Notes: generated by a model not told the origin, from the sequence alone. A stretch of 64,000 nt of DNA from Mucilaginibacter mali (GCF_013283875.1 NZ_CP054139.1:4154001-4218000); one strand, 5' to 3'. Shown: positions 54,583 to 62,355, counted from the stretch's first letter. A program made the numbers and translations.

Positions 54583-55104
54583 TTAACCTCTTTCTTGTAA
54601 TGTTTTAACAACGCCGGCCAAAATGTTACCGCCCGATTGAAGAGCAGATACAACATTTTTAGCAGGAGATTGCAGTAATCCGATGATCTCGCCAACCAGT
54701 TGTTCTTTCGATTTCAGGTTGATCAATGTATCCAGTTGGTTATCACCAATGAAAACGGCCGAGTCAATATATGCTGCTTTGATGATTGGTTTTTCGCTGC
54801 CCGATTTCCTCAGTTGTTTGATCAGCTTTGCAGGTGCAGTTGCTGATTTTGAGAAAAGGATAGACGACGAACCTTTCAGCACATCATAAATTGCAGTGTA
54901 ATCGCCACCGGCAGCTTCCATCGCTTTTTTAATTAAGCTGTTTTTTGCTACCTGGATAGTGATATCACTCTCGAAACATTTACGGCGGATGTTATTGATC
55001 TTAGCAACCGTAAGGTTTGAAGTGTCGGTAATGTAAAAATTACCATATTCCTTCATCTGTTCAGTAAGGGCAAGAACAAGTTCGTGTTTTTCTTCTTTAT
55101 TCAT
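54583..55104 (-). CDS. rplJ: 50S ribosomal protein L10
   Basis: 173 residues, normal for L10. TDTSNLTVAKINNIRRKCFE and VAKNSLIKKAMEAAGGDYTA are the globular RNA-binding domain, and the C-terminal helix (SPAKNVVSALQSGGNILAGV) carries the L7/L12 binding sites. It starts 2 bases after rplA and is 64 before rplL. Confidence 0.98.
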   Translation of the reverse strand: MNKEEKHELVLALTEQMKEYGNFYITDTSNLTVAKINNIRRKCFESDITIQVAKNSLIKKAMEAAGGDYTAIYDVLKGSSSILFSKSATAPAKLIKQLRKSGSEKPIIKAAYIDSAVFIGDNQLDTLINLKSKEQLVGEIIGLLQSPAKNVVSALQSGGNILAGVVKTLQERG

Positions 55105-55106
55105 GA

Positions 55107-55805
55107 TTAGATCCCCGCTACTGTTTTAGTTTCAACCTCGATGCCCGGAGACATGGTTGAAGAGATATGGATACTTTTAAAATATGTTCCTTTGGCTGCT
55201 GATGGTTTTAGCTTAGAAATTACTTGCAGTACTTCTAAAGCGTTTTCATAAATTTTATCAGCAGAGAAAGATACTTTTCCTATCGAAGTGTGGATGATAC
55301 CGGTTTTGTCAACCTTGAAATCGATCTTACCACCTTTTACCTCGGTTACAGCTTTACCAACTTCTGGTGTTACTGTACCCGATTTAGGGTTAGGCATCAG
55401 GTTACGCGGGCCCAATATACGACCCAAACGACCTACCTTAGCCATCACACTTGGCATAGTGATGATAATATCAACATCAGTCCATCCGCCTTCAATTTTG
55501 GCAATGTAATCGTCCAAACCTACGTAATCTGCACCTGCGTCTTTAGCTTCCTGCTCCTTATCCGGAGTACAAAGCACCAGTACACGTACAGTTTTACCGG
55601 TTCCATGAGGTAATGTTGCGATACCACGTACCATTTGATTGGCTTTACGCGGATCGACACCTAAACGAACATCGATATCAACCGATGAATCGAATTTGGT
55701 GTTAGTGATATCCTTAACCAGGCTTGTTGCGTCCTGTAAAGAATACGACTTATTAGCCTCAATTTTGGAGAGTGCCACTTTTTGATTTTTTGTTAATCTT
55801 GCCAC
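55107..55805 (-). CDS. rplA: 50S ribosomal protein L1
   Basis: 232 residues, normal. The L1 signature IITMPSVMAKVGRLGRILGP and RNLMPNPKSGTVTPEV is intact. The start codon is GTG at 55805; it gives the usual ARLTKNQKVALSKIE beginning and no ATG is near. L1 builds the mobile stalk at the E site and in many bacteria represses its own operon. It is 62 bases after rplK. Confidence 0.98.
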   Translation of the reverse strand: MARLTKNQKVALSKIEANKSYSLQDATSLVKDITNTKFDSSVDIDVRLGVDPRKANQMVRGIATLPHGTGKTVRVLVLCTPDKEQEAKDAGADYVGLDDYIAKIEGGWTDVDIIITMPSVMAKVGRLGRILGPRNLMPNPKSGTVTPEVGKAVTEVKGGKIDFKVDKTGIIHTSIGKVSFSADKIYENALEVLQVISKLKPSAAKGTYFKSIHISSTMSPGIEVETKTVAGI

Positions 55806-55867
55806 TGTCTTAAACTGATTTGTGTTTGTAATTAATTTTTGATCTGAGATTAAATCTGCGGATCAAA

Positions 55868-56308
55868 TTAGTTCCAGGGAGCCGTACCTGATACGGTGAT
55901 TCCCATACTGCGAGCAGTACCAGCAACCATTTTCATGGCCGATTCTACTGTAAATGCATTCAAGTCTGGCATTTTATCTTTTGCAATAGTTTCAACCTGC
56001 TCCCAGGTAACTTTCGCTACCTTTTTACGGTTTGGCTCTGCAGACCCGCTTTTTAAACCTGAGGCCTCCAATAACTGGATAGCAACAGGAGGGGTTTTAA
56101 TGATAAAATCGAATGACTTGTCAACGTAAACAGTGATCAATACAGGTAACACTTTGCCAGGTTTATCCTGGGTACGTGCATTAAACTGCTTGCAAAATTC
56201 CATAATGTTCACCCCTTTAGCACCCAATGCTGGGCCAATTGGAGGTGATGGGTTTGCAGCGCCGCCTTTTACCTGCAGCTTCACCATCGCACCGACTTCT
56301 TTTGCCAT
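55868..56308 (-). CDS. rplK: 50S ribosomal protein L11
   Basis: 146 residues. N-terminal VKLQVKGGAANPSPPIGPAL with the proline-rich thiostrepton-contact region and C-terminal rRNA-binding domain (KDKMPDLNAFTVESAMKMVA and GTARSMGI) are complete. L11 forms the GTPase-associated centre and is needed for stringent response signalling. It follows nusG after a 201-base spacer that contains a long palindrome. Confidence 0.98.
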   Translation of the reverse strand: MAKEVGAMVKLQVKGGAANPSPPIGPALGAKGVNIMEFCKQFNARTQDKPGKVLPVLITVYVDKSFDFIIKTPPVAIQLLEASGLKSGSAEPNRKKVAKVTWEQVETIAKDKMPDLNAFTVESAMKMVAGTARSMGITVSGTAPWN

Positions 56309-56377
56309 TTTACTTTAATTATTTAATACTCAATGTTAGTAGTGGAAGCTATGTAACATTTATCTTTAAAAGTGAGT

Positions 56378-56500
56378 GGTTGATTGAGTTGCATTAAGTG
56401 AGTAGTTATCACTTTTTCGCTTTATCAAGGCACTCTTTTATATTTTTTAAATCAGTTTGGAAAACTAAATCAACTACTCACGCAATCAACTTAATCAACC
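56378..56500. repeat. Imperfect palindrome in the nusG-rplK spacer
   Basis: Arms 56378-56407 and 56472-56500 share GGTTGATT.AGTTG and GTGAGTAGTT with one single-base gap. The arms are separated by 64 bases. Its words (TTGATT, GTGAGT) differ from those of the other spacer palindromes in this region. Confidence 0.7.
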
Positions 56501-56509
56501 TATAACTAA

Positions 56510-57052
56510 CTATTCTTTCTCTACCTGCATGTAATTCAATTCAAGCGGCGTACGGCGCCCGAATATCTTTACCATTACTTTCAGCTTTTTCTTTTCTTCG
56601 TTAACCTCTTCTATCACACCGCTAAAGCCATTGAACGGACCGTCCATTACTTTAACAGCTTCGCCAACATAATAAGGCACGTTCATGGTTTCGCCTTGTG
56701 CGCTCATTTCGTCAACCTTACCTAAAATGCGGTTAACTTCGGCCTGACGCAGTGGAATGGCATTACCAGCCTTATCGCCTAAAAAGCCTATTACGCTGTT
56801 CACGTTTTTAATTACGTGTTCCAGCTCGCCGTCAAGCGCTGCTTCCATCAGTACATAGCCCGGGAAATAGTTACGCTCTTTAGCTATTTTTTTTCCATCG
56901 CGCATCTGGTAGTATTTTTCGGTAGGTATTAATACCTGCGGTACCAAATGCGATATGCCCAAGCGGTTAACTTCGGCATCAATGTATTGCTTAACTTTTT
57001 TTTCCTTGCCGCTGATAGCGCGTACTACATACCATTTCAAATTTTCACCCAT
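56510..57052 (-). CDS. nusG: Transcription termination/antitermination protein NusG
   Basis: 180 residues. NGN domain from KWYVVRAISGKEKKVKQYID and FPGYVLMEA, with a C-terminal KOW domain (YVGEAVKVMDGPFNGFSGVI, then EEVN). NusG binds RNA polymerase and couples it to Rho or the ribosome. It is 14 bases after secE and precedes rplK, the standard order. Confidence 0.98.
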   Translation of the reverse strand: MGENLKWYVVRAISGKEKKVKQYIDAEVNRLGISHLVPQVLIPTEKYYQMRDGKKIAKERNYFPGYVLMEAALDGELEHVIKNVNSVIGFLGDKAGNAIPLRQAEVNRILGKVDEMSAQGETMNVPYYVGEAVKVMDGPFNGFSGVIEEVNEEKKKLKVMVKIFGRRTPLELNYMQVEKE

Positions 57053-57066
57053 CTCTGTCTATCAAA

Positions 57067-57261
57067 TTAAGCAAGTGAAGTGTAAAAATGGCTTAACACA
57101 TAGCTAATAGCAGTGTCCATACCAAAAATAACCAGCGCGATAATTAACGAGGCAACCACTACCAGTACGCCGCTGCTTTGCAGTTCGCGCCAGGTTGGCC
57201 AGGTTACCTTTTGGGTTAACTCTATGTATGATTCTTTTATATATTCAACTACTGCAGCCAT
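57067..57261 (-). CDS. secE: Preprotein translocase subunit SecE
   Basis: 64 residues: one amphipathic helix (VEYIKESYIELTQKVTWPTW with the conserved KVTWPT motif) and one membrane helix (GVLVVVASLIIALVIFGMD). SecE stabilises SecY in the translocon. It lies 20 bases after tRNA-Trp and 14 before nusG, the usual placement. Confidence 0.97.
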   Translation of the reverse strand: MAAVVEYIKESYIELTQKVTWPTWRELQSSGVLVVVASLIIALVIFGMDTAISYVLSHFYTSLA

Positions 57262-57281
57262 TGTTTATTTCGCTTTATATA

Positions 57282-57355
57282 TGGCACGGGAACAAGGATT
57301 CGAACCCTGATCAAAGGTTTTGGAGACCTCTATTCTACCGTTGAACTATTCCCGT
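57282..57355 (-). tRNA. tRNA-Trp (CCA anticodon)
   Basis: Complete cloverleaf: acceptor ACGGGAA/TTCCCGT (genomic), D stem GTTC, anticodon loop CTCCAAA with CCA, T stem CAGGG/CCTTG with TTCGAAT loop, discriminator G. CCA is encoded, which is not so for the four tRNAs on the other side of tuf. Confidence 0.95.
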
Positions 57356-57364
57356 GTATATTTT

Positions 57365-57493
57365 ACCCTAAATCCCTAAAGGGATTTTTGATTTTGTTAT
57401 TCTTCTAATTAGTAACAAAGTACTTAGGCATTTGCCTAAGTACTTTGAATATAATTAACCTATCCTTATTCCCCCTTTAGGGGGTTAGGGGGT
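57365..57493. repeat. Inverted repeat flanking the tuf-tRNA-Trp spacer
   Basis: ACCCTAAATCCCTAAAGGG-type arm at 57365-57384 pairs imperfectly with a CCCCCTTTAGGGGGTTAGGG-type arm at about 57469-57493 that abuts the tuf stop codon. A perfect inner hairpin lies between them (57416-57447). Confidence 0.6.
57416..57447 (-). terminator. Hairpin downstream of tuf
   Basis: Perfect 14-base arms (CAAAGTACTTAGGC and its complement) around a 4-base loop, 47 bases after the tuf stop. No long U tract follows, so it may act as a terminator, a processing site for tRNA-Trp, or a partial stop that limits read-through from tuf into secE. Confidence 0.6.
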
Positions 57494-58681
57494 TTATTTT
57501 AAGATTTCAGTTACCTGACCGGCACCTACTGTACGACCACCTTCGCGGATAGCGAAACGTAAACCTTTTTCCATCGCGATAGCGTTGATCAGTTTTACGG
57601 TGATAGTAACGTTGTCGCCTGGCATAACCATTTCTACACCTTCTGCTAACGAGATCTCGCCAGTTACGTCAGTGGTACGGAAATAGAACTGAGGACGGTA
57701 TTTGTTAAAGAACGGAGTGTGGCGGCCACCTTCTGCTTTCGACAATACGTAAACTTCTGCTTTGAAATCGGTGTGAGGAGTTACTGAACCTGGTTTGCAA
57801 ATAACCATACCACGACGGATATCAGTTTTTTCAATACCACGTAACAATAAACCTACGTTATCACCAGCTTCACCACGGTCAAGGATCTTACGGAACATCT
57901 CAACACCAGTTACGGTTGATTTTAAGTTCTCGGCACCCATACCCAGGATATCAACAGGATCGCCAGAGTTGATTACACCACGCTCGATACGGCCAGTTGC
58001 TACAGTACCACGACCAGTGATCGAGAATACGTCTTCAACAGGCATCAGGAATGGAAGATCAGTCAGACGTGGAGGGATTGGGATGTAGCTATCAACAGCA
58101 TCCATCAACTCCATAATTTTTTCAACCCATTTCGGATCAGCGTTCAGGCCACCTAAAGCCGAACCTTGGATCACAGGGATATCATCACCAGGGAAATCGT
58201 AGAATGATAATAATTCACGAACTTCCATCTCTACTAATTCTAACAGTTCCGGATCATCAACCATGTCAACCTTGTTCATGAAAACAACAAGTGCAGGTAC
58301 ACCTACCTGGCGTGCTAACAGGATGTGCTCGCGGGTTTGTGGCATCGGACCATCAGTAGCAGCTACCACGATGATAGCACCGTCCATCTGAGCAGCACCG
58401 GTAACCATGTTCTTTACGTAGTCGGCGTGACCTGGACAGTCAACGTGTGCGTAGTGACGGTTAGCAGTTGAGTACTCAACGTGAGCAGTGTTAATAGTGA
58501 TACCGCGTTCTTTTTCTTCCGGAGCCGAGTCAATTGAATCAAATGAACGTGCTTCAGATAAACCTTTATCAGCTAATACTTTGGTGATCGCTGCGGTAAG
58601 GGTTGTTTTACCGTGGTCAACGTGACCGATTGTACCGATGTTTAAGTGCGGTTTACTGCGGTCAAATTTTTCTTTTGCCAT
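57494..58681 (-). CDS. tuf: Elongation factor Tu
   Basis: 395 residues. G1 GHVDHGKT, G2 region ending in RGITI, G3 DCPGH, G4 NKVD and G5 SAL are all present; domains 2 and 3 follow, ending VGAGQVTEILK. It brings aminoacyl-tRNA to the ribosome. It is 64 bases after tRNA-Thr(GGT) and 138 before tRNA-Trp, so it is likely transcribed with the flanking tRNAs. Confidence 0.99.
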   Translation of the reverse strand: MAKEKFDRSKPHLNIGTIGHVDHGKTTLTAAITKVLADKGLSEARSFDSIDSAPEEKERGITINTAHVEYSTANRHYAHVDCPGHADYVKNMVTGAAQMDGAIIVVAATDGPMPQTREHILLARQVGVPALVVFMNKVDMVDDPELLELVEMEVRELLSFYDFPGDDIPVIQGSALGGLNADPKWVEKIMELMDAVDSYIPIPPRLTDLPFLMPVEDVFSITGRGTVATGRIERGVINSGDPVDILGMGAENLKSTVTGVEMFRKILDRGEAGDNVGLLLRGIEKTDIRRGMVICKPGSVTPHTDFKAEVYVLSKAEGGRHTPFFNKYRPQFYFRTTDVTGEISLAEGVEMVMPGDNVTITVKLINAIAMEKGLRFAIREGGRTVGAGQVTEILK

Positions 58682-58745
58682 GATTTATTTATTAATGTTT
58701 GTAGGTTAATTTTCCTTATTTAAATAGGCATTTTCATACCTGTTG

Positions 58746-58817
<72 letters not shown>

Positions 58818-58906
58818 TTATTTTTTAGTTTGCGGCTTGCAGTTACCAGCTTGCAGTATGTTAATTGACTGCCTACCGCTATCTGCCTACTGCTCACTGT
58901 TTAAAG

Positions 58907-58979
58907 AGCGGAAGACGAGGTTCGAACTCGCGACCTATAGCTTGGAAGGCTATCGCTCTACCAACTGAGCTACTTCCGC
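58907..58979 (-). tRNA. tRNA-Gly (TCC anticodon)
   Basis: Acceptor GCGGAAG/CTTCCGC, D arm GCTC/GAGC, anticodon stem ATAGC/GCTAT around CTTCCAA (TCC), T arm GCGAG/CTCGT with TTCGAAC. Discriminator U; CCA not encoded. Confidence 0.96.
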
Positions 58980-58986
58980 TTTTAAT

Positions 58987-59040
58987 TCAGTTAGCAGCTA
59001 CCAGTTTGTTTATGATAACAAACCGATAACTGCTTGCTGA
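58987..59040. repeat. Imperfect palindrome between tRNA-Gly and tRNA-Tyr
   Basis: 24-base arms 58987-59010 and 59017-59040 match at 19 positions (several differences still allow G-U pairing) around a 6-base loop. It fills almost the whole spacer and could guide processing of the tRNA precursor. Confidence 0.6.
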
Positions 59041-59047
59041 AAATTTG

Positions 59048-59128
59048 TGGGGAGAGAAGGATTCGAACCTTCGTAGCCGAAGCAACGGATTTACAGTCCG
59101 TCCCATTTGACCGCTCTGGTATCTCCCC
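59048..59128 (-). tRNA. tRNA-Tyr (GTA anticodon)
   Basis: 81 bases with a long variable arm (GCTTCGGCTAC region), acceptor GGGGAGA/TCTCCCC, anticodon loop TGTAAAT (GTA), T arm GAAGG/CCTTC with TTCGAAT. Discriminator A; CCA not encoded. Confidence 0.95.
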
Positions 59129-59157
59129 AAAGCTTTATCCCGGATATCGCATTTTAC

Positions 59158-59183
59158 ATTTCGGATTTGGGTAAATCCGAAAT
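59158..59183. repeat. Hairpin between tRNA-Tyr and tRNA-Thr
   Basis: Perfect 11-base arms (ATTTCGGATTT and complement) around GGGT, followed by more AATTCG-type words (59184-59204). It resembles the word-based palindromes of the other spacers in this operon. Confidence 0.6.
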
Positions 59184-59212
59184 CGAATCTTCGAAATTCG
59201 AAATTAAAACTG

Positions 59213-59285
<73 letters not shown>

Positions 59286-59358
59286 TTAAATTTTTTCTTT
59301 TTAAAGAACCACCCTTTCAATTAGTGGGCTTGGTTAACCACCTCTCCGAAAGGGATTG

Positions 59359-59388
59359 CAAATCTACAAAAAATAAAGGCTGTGCAAA
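59359..59388 (-). promoter_or_regulatory. Promoter of the tRNA-tuf operon
   Basis: Minus strand: TTTG (59388-59385), 18 bases, TAGATTTG (59366-59359). This fits the Bacteroidetes -33/-7 consensus closely. Predicted start of transcription is near 59352, about 67 bases before tRNA-Thr(TGT). Confidence 0.6.
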
Positions 59389-59393
59389 ATATT

Positions 59394-59432
59394 TTTGCAA
59401 AAAAAAATCGACGGGCATTTCACCCGCCGATT
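59394..59432 (-). terminator. Intrinsic terminator after hpf
   Basis: A 10-base stem with one mismatch (AATCGGCGGG/CCCGTCGATT on the minus strand) around TGAAATG is followed by a run of U residues from the A tract at 59401-59407 and beyond. It ends the rpsU-xerC-hpf transcript just before the tRNA promoter. Confidence 0.8.
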
Positions 59433-59459
59433 TCGCCTTGTTTAAAGGCCTGATTATCT

Positions 59460-59807
59460 TTAATATTCGTCTTCAGCGGCTGTCAAAACGGCTTTTTTTA
59501 CAGTCTCGGCAGCAGCGGCTTTTTTCTGTTTATGCTTTTCAATTTGCTTGCGCAGGCTCTCCAGGGCCAGGTCGGTAGCCTCTTCAAAGGTCTTGCATTG
59601 CTCTTTGGCGAACAATTGATTGCCCGGCAACTGAATTTTTATCTCCGTTATTTTGTTGGCTTCATCTTCTACGTTCTCTAATTTCAGGTAAACCTCGCCG
59701 CTAATGATCTTATCGTAAAACAGATCTAACTTATCTGCTTTCTTCTGGATAAAATCCAACAGCTTCCTGTCTGCTGTAAAATGGATCGATTGAACTGTGA
59801 TCTTCAT
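59460..59807 (-). CDS. hpf: Ribosome hibernation-promoting factor, short HPF type
   Basis: 115 residues. The beta-alpha-beta-beta-beta-alpha HPF/YfiA domain is visible (VQSIHFTADRKLLDFIQKKA, YDKIISGEVYLKLENV, FEEATDLALESLRKQIEKHK), with a short Lys/Ala-rich tail. It lacks the C-terminal dimerisation domain of long HPF. It inactivates ribosomes in stationary phase. It starts 14 bases after xerC. Confidence 0.93.
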   Translation of the reverse strand: MKITVQSIHFTADRKLLDFIQKKADKLDLFYDKIISGEVYLKLENVEDEANKITEIKIQLPGNQLFAKEQCKTFEEATDLALESLRKQIEKHKQKKAAAAETVKKAVLTAAEDEY

Positions 59808-59821
59808 TTTTCCTCCTTGTT

Positions 59822-60706
59822 TTATGCCTTTGGATGGGCTTGTTTATAAATAGATTTTAGTCGTTCCACGGAGTTGTGGGTATATACCTGGGTGGCACTC
59901 AGGCTGGCGTGGCCCAAAAGCTCTTTAATAGCGTTCAGGTCGGCGCCCTTGTTTAAAAGGCTGGTGGCAAAGGTGTGCCGTAGCACATGGGGGCTTTTTT
60001 TGTCCTGGGTCGATATATCAGATAAGTACGCTTTCACTTTAAGATAAATGAACTTTGGGTATGCGTTCACTCCTTTATTGGTAACGACCAGTGTTAGGGA
60101 ATTGTTATTAAAATTTTGATTTTTTTTTAACTCCAGGTACTCGGCCATTACACGCTTCAGTTCCTTATTAATAGGGATAATACGCTCCTTATTGCGTTTG
60201 CCCAATACTTTTATCGTACCCTCGTAGTTATTGATATCGCTTTCTTTTAAGCCTACCAGTTCGGCCAGGCGGATACCGGTACCGAACAGCAATTCAACTA
60301 TCAGTTTATCGCGCAGCTTGTCAAAATCAGTGCCCACATCCTGGTCAAGTTTGTTAACCAGTTTATCGGTTTCTACCACTACCGGCAGCCGCCTGGGCGT
60401 TTTAGGTGTTTGTATTTTGGCGGTGGGGTTGGCACTGATAAGTTGGCTTTGCAGCAGAAACTTAAAGTATTTACGCAATACTGCCACCCTGCGGTTAACG
60501 GTGCGCGCGCTGATGCCATTATCCATCATATCCACCATCCAGTTGCGGATATGGTGATGCGTAATTTCTGATGGCTGGGTGATTAGTATTTCGGGATGGT
60601 TAATATGGGCAAAAAACTGCTCCAGATCGGCCCGGTAGGCGGTTACGGTGTGTGGCGAATACCGTTTTTCAAATTGAAGATAGTTGATGAACCGCTCTAA
60701 AAACAT
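59822..60706 (-). CDS. xerC: Tyrosine recombinase XerC
   Basis: 294 residues. N-terminal SAM-like core-binding domain (FINYLQFEKRYSPHTVTAYR) and the catalytic domain with Arg in GTGIRLAELVGL, HVLRHTFATSLL (His-x-x-Arg), LLGHASLSATQVYTH (His and the nucleophile Tyr). With XerD it resolves chromosome dimers at dif. In this family of Bacteroidetes it is regularly placed between rpsU and hpf. Its ATG directly follows a hairpin at 60707-60755. Confidence 0.93.
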   Translation of the reverse strand: MFLERFINYLQFEKRYSPHTVTAYRADLEQFFAHINHPEILITQPSEITHHHIRNWMVDMMDNGISARTVNRRVAVLRKYFKFLLQSQLISANPTAKIQTPKTPRRLPVVVETDKLVNKLDQDVGTDFDKLRDKLIVELLFGTGIRLAELVGLKESDINNYEGTIKVLGKRNKERIIPINKELKRVMAEYLELKKNQNFNNNSLTLVVTNKGVNAYPKFIYLKVKAYLSDISTQDKKSPHVLRHTFATSLLNKGADLNAIKELLGHASLSATQVYTHNSVERLKSIYKQAHPKA

Positions 60707-60755
60707 AAAAACTACTTGTACATCCTTCCGGGAGAATGAATGTACAAATAGTTTT
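60707..60755 (-). terminator. Attenuator-like hairpin between rpsU and xerC
   Basis: Arms 60707-60729 and 60734-60755 pair at about 18 of 22 positions. On the minus strand the stem ends in GTAGTTTTT directly before the xerC ATG (60706). It can act as an intrinsic terminator for rpsU and, if read through, covers the ribosome landing site of xerC. Confidence 0.65.
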
Positions 60756-60800
60756 TTTATATATTTTCAGAAAATGTAAAAATTCTTTTTTGAAGAAGAA

Positions 60801-60992
60801 TTACAGGGTTTCTGTGTTCATGCTTTGCTTGTATATGGCATGTTTGATCTCGTGCCTGCGGGCTACAGATTTTTTCTCGAATGCCTGGCGACTGCGTAGT
60901 TCGCGTAATACACCTGTCTTCTCAAATTTCTTCTTAAAGCGTTTCAATGCTTTGTCTAACGATTCGCCGTCTTTTACGTTGATGATGATCAT
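60801..60992 (-). CDS. rpsU: 30S ribosomal protein bS21
   Basis: 63 residues: IIINVKDGESLDKALKRFKK and FEKTGVLRELRSRQAFEKKS are typical S21, with a basic second half. In Bacteroidetes bS21 helps hide the 16S anti-Shine-Dalgarno tail. This gene carries a strong Shine-Dalgarno sequence, AAAGGAGGT, at 61012-61004, 11 bases before its ATG, and a well-matched promoter. It is first in the rpsU-xerC-hpf unit. Confidence 0.97.
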   Translation of the reverse strand: MIIINVKDGESLDKALKRFKKKFEKTGVLRELRSRQAFEKKSVARRHEIKHAIYKQSMNTETL

Positions 60993-61003
60993 AATCCTTA
61001 TAT

Positions 61004-61012
61004 ACCTCCTTT
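61004..61012 (-). promoter_or_regulatory. Strong Shine-Dalgarno sequence of rpsU
   Basis: Minus strand AAAGGAGGT, 9 bases complementary to the 16S 3' end, with 11 bases to the ATG. None of the other starts I inspected has a comparable element. It would let ribosomes lacking bS21, whose anti-SD is free, translate rpsU selectively. Confidence 0.8.
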
Positions 61013-61021
61013 CAGGGACGG

Positions 61022-61052
61022 CAAAGGTAAGTAAATAGTTTTGATCTGCAAA
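61022..61052 (-). promoter_or_regulatory. rpsU promoter
   Basis: Minus strand TTTG (61052-61049), exactly 19 bases, then TACCTTTG (61029-61022): an ideal Bacteroidetes promoter. Predicted transcription start near 61015 gives a leader of only about 23 bases that begins almost at the Shine-Dalgarno sequence. A TAGTTTTG on the plus strand (61036-61043) could serve the divergent gene at 61128 but has no clear -33. Confidence 0.8.
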
Positions 61053-61127
61053 TAGTTAATTGAAGATTAGTGAATTAGATATATTGCTTTTATGCACAAT
61101 TGTTGTTTACCCGCTATATTTAAAGGC

Positions 61128-61706
61128 ATGAAGCGATCTGTTAAGGCTATTATCATTTGTATAATTTGGGCGATATTGATCATATGGGATCATTATATCG
61201 ATAAATATCTCGGTGGCCTCGTCCACTTTATATCAATATGCGCTATCCTGGTTTTAACTGTACTGATCCTGATCAATATAGTAAAGGAGTTTATCAATAT
61301 CTATAAATGCCGGCGCCATTTATCATGGTCTGTTTTTGCCCCGCTAATGCTTTATTTATCAGTACCATTTTTGGGAGGTTTAATTGACCCCGCGAAACTG
61401 GAAAGCACTGTAGTAATGCGTGGCTGCTATGAAGGCACCCAAAACCAGGCATACCTATTTTTCAGGGCAGATAATACATTTGAACTTAACTGGACGGGCG
61501 TGTTTTTTTATGATAAATGGTATACCGGCAGCTGGAAAAAAAGCAAGGATACTATTGTACTGCAATATAATGGCGATACCGTGAAGGCTTTAGGCGATAA
61601 GGTGATTATACGCGATGGTTATTTTAAACCCGTTGGCAAACATGCCGATACGGTTAAATACCATAAACCTATGTTTTATCTTGGTTATTGTAAAGGGGAA
61701 AATTAA
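61128..61706 (+). CDS. Hypothetical membrane protein
   Basis: I prefer ATG 61128 (192 residues, KRSVKAIIICIIWAILIIWD...) to the ATG at 61092, because an AAAGG sits before it and the protein then begins with a basic residue and a membrane helix. Three hydrophobic segments are followed from about residue 95 by a soluble domain rich in beta strands (CYEGTQNQAYLFFRADNTFE, NWTGVFFYDKWYTGSWKKSK) that looks like a lipocalin-type or META-like barrel fragment. No family recognised. It is divergent from rpsU. Confidence 0.65.
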   Translation: MKRSVKAIIICIIWAILIIWDHYIDKYLGGLVHFISICAILVLTVLILINIVKEFINIYKCRRHLSWSVFAPLMLYLSVPFLGGLIDPAKLESTVVMRGCYEGTQNQAYLFFRADNTFELNWTGVFFYDKWYTGSWKKSKDTIVLQYNGDTVKALGDKVIIRDGYFKPVGKHADTVKYHKPMFYLGYCKGEN

Positions 61707-61709
61707 AAA

Positions 61710-61800
61710 TCATTCCCGATTGGTGGGCGTTGCCTCCGGCGCGCGCTATCCGCTCATACTACACAAGGCCTTAGCCACTGGCCGGTATCCGCTGCTATCG
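61710..61800. repeat. G+C-rich stretch, possible dispersed repeat remnant
   Basis: This short segment (GTTGCCTCCGGCGCGCGCTA, then ACACAAGGCCTTAGCCACTG and the like) stands out in base composition from its A+T-richer surroundings and codes for nothing convincing. It separates a plus-strand gene from the convergent toxin gene. Its identity as a multi-copy repeat cannot be tested here. Confidence 0.3.
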
Positions 61801-61818
61801 CTAACGCTGTTTGGCTGG

Positions 61819-62118
61819 CTATTTCTTGTATTTCAGCTTAGGGTTTCTGCTGGTGTGGAATACATGGAGAATGTACACTTCATTTGTTCTCGCCCTATAA
61901 TCATAAACGATGAGGTAAGGAAAAATATTTACTACAGCCTCTCTCCTGTTTCCTCTTCCTTTTTGATAGGCTTCGGGATGAAGTGAGATATGGATTAATG
62001 TTTCTTTAACAGCCTCTACAAATCGCTTCCCTAAACCTATGGCTTCTCCCTCATACCAATCAGACGATTCCTCTAATTCCTTTATCGCAACAAGGGATAG
62101 TTTAACATCGCAAGCCAT
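61819..62118 (-). CDS. RelE/ParE-type toxin
   Basis: 99 residues. VKLSLVAIKELEESSDWYEG, RFVEAVKETLIHISLHPEAY, and NIFPYLIVYDYRARTNEVYI are the pattern of the ParE/RelE toxin superfamily, including the Arg-rich middle and the C-terminal VFHTSRNPKL. Its ATG follows the antitoxin TAG stop directly (TAGATG), so translation is coupled. Whether it blocks gyrase or cuts mRNA cannot be told. Confidence 0.85.
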   Translation of the reverse strand: MACDVKLSLVAIKELEESSDWYEGEAIGLGKRFVEAVKETLIHISLHPEAYQKGRGNRREAVVNIFPYLIVYDYRARTNEVYILHVFHTSRNPKLKYKK

Positions 62119-62355
62119 CTATTTCAACCGGTTCATCAAATGATCGATCGACTGTTCCAATGTCATACCCGGATCCTTTCCGCTTTCCAAATCGGCCGAT
62201 CTTTTATCCAATTCAGCCATTAACTCCTCATCATTCCACCATTCATATTTTTCAATAGCTTCGTTTTTAATATTCGAATACATCGCTTCTACCGAAGCGT
62301 CATCAGCTGTATCGATATAATGATGCAATTCCTGTCTTATGGCTAACGTATCCAT
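62119..62355 (-). CDS. Addiction-module antitoxin
   Basis: 78 residues, acidic, mainly helical: IRQELHHYIDTADDASVEAM, WNDEELMAELDKRSADLESG, and MTLEQSIDHLMNRLK. The second part matches the flexible neutralising tail seen in addiction-module components that accompany RelE/ParE. No clear DNA-binding domain is visible, so repression of the pair may depend on the N-terminal helices or another protein. It is the first gene of the pair. Confidence 0.8.
   Translation of the reverse strand: MDTLAIRQELHHYIDTADDASVEAMYSNIKNEAIEKYEWWNDEELMAELDKRSADLESGKDPGMTLEQSIDHLMNRLK

Noticed and set aside
61615..61986. Plus-strand open frame of 123 codons
   Set aside because: It overlaps the end of the membrane-protein gene and runs antisense to the toxin; no domain or codon pattern supports it.
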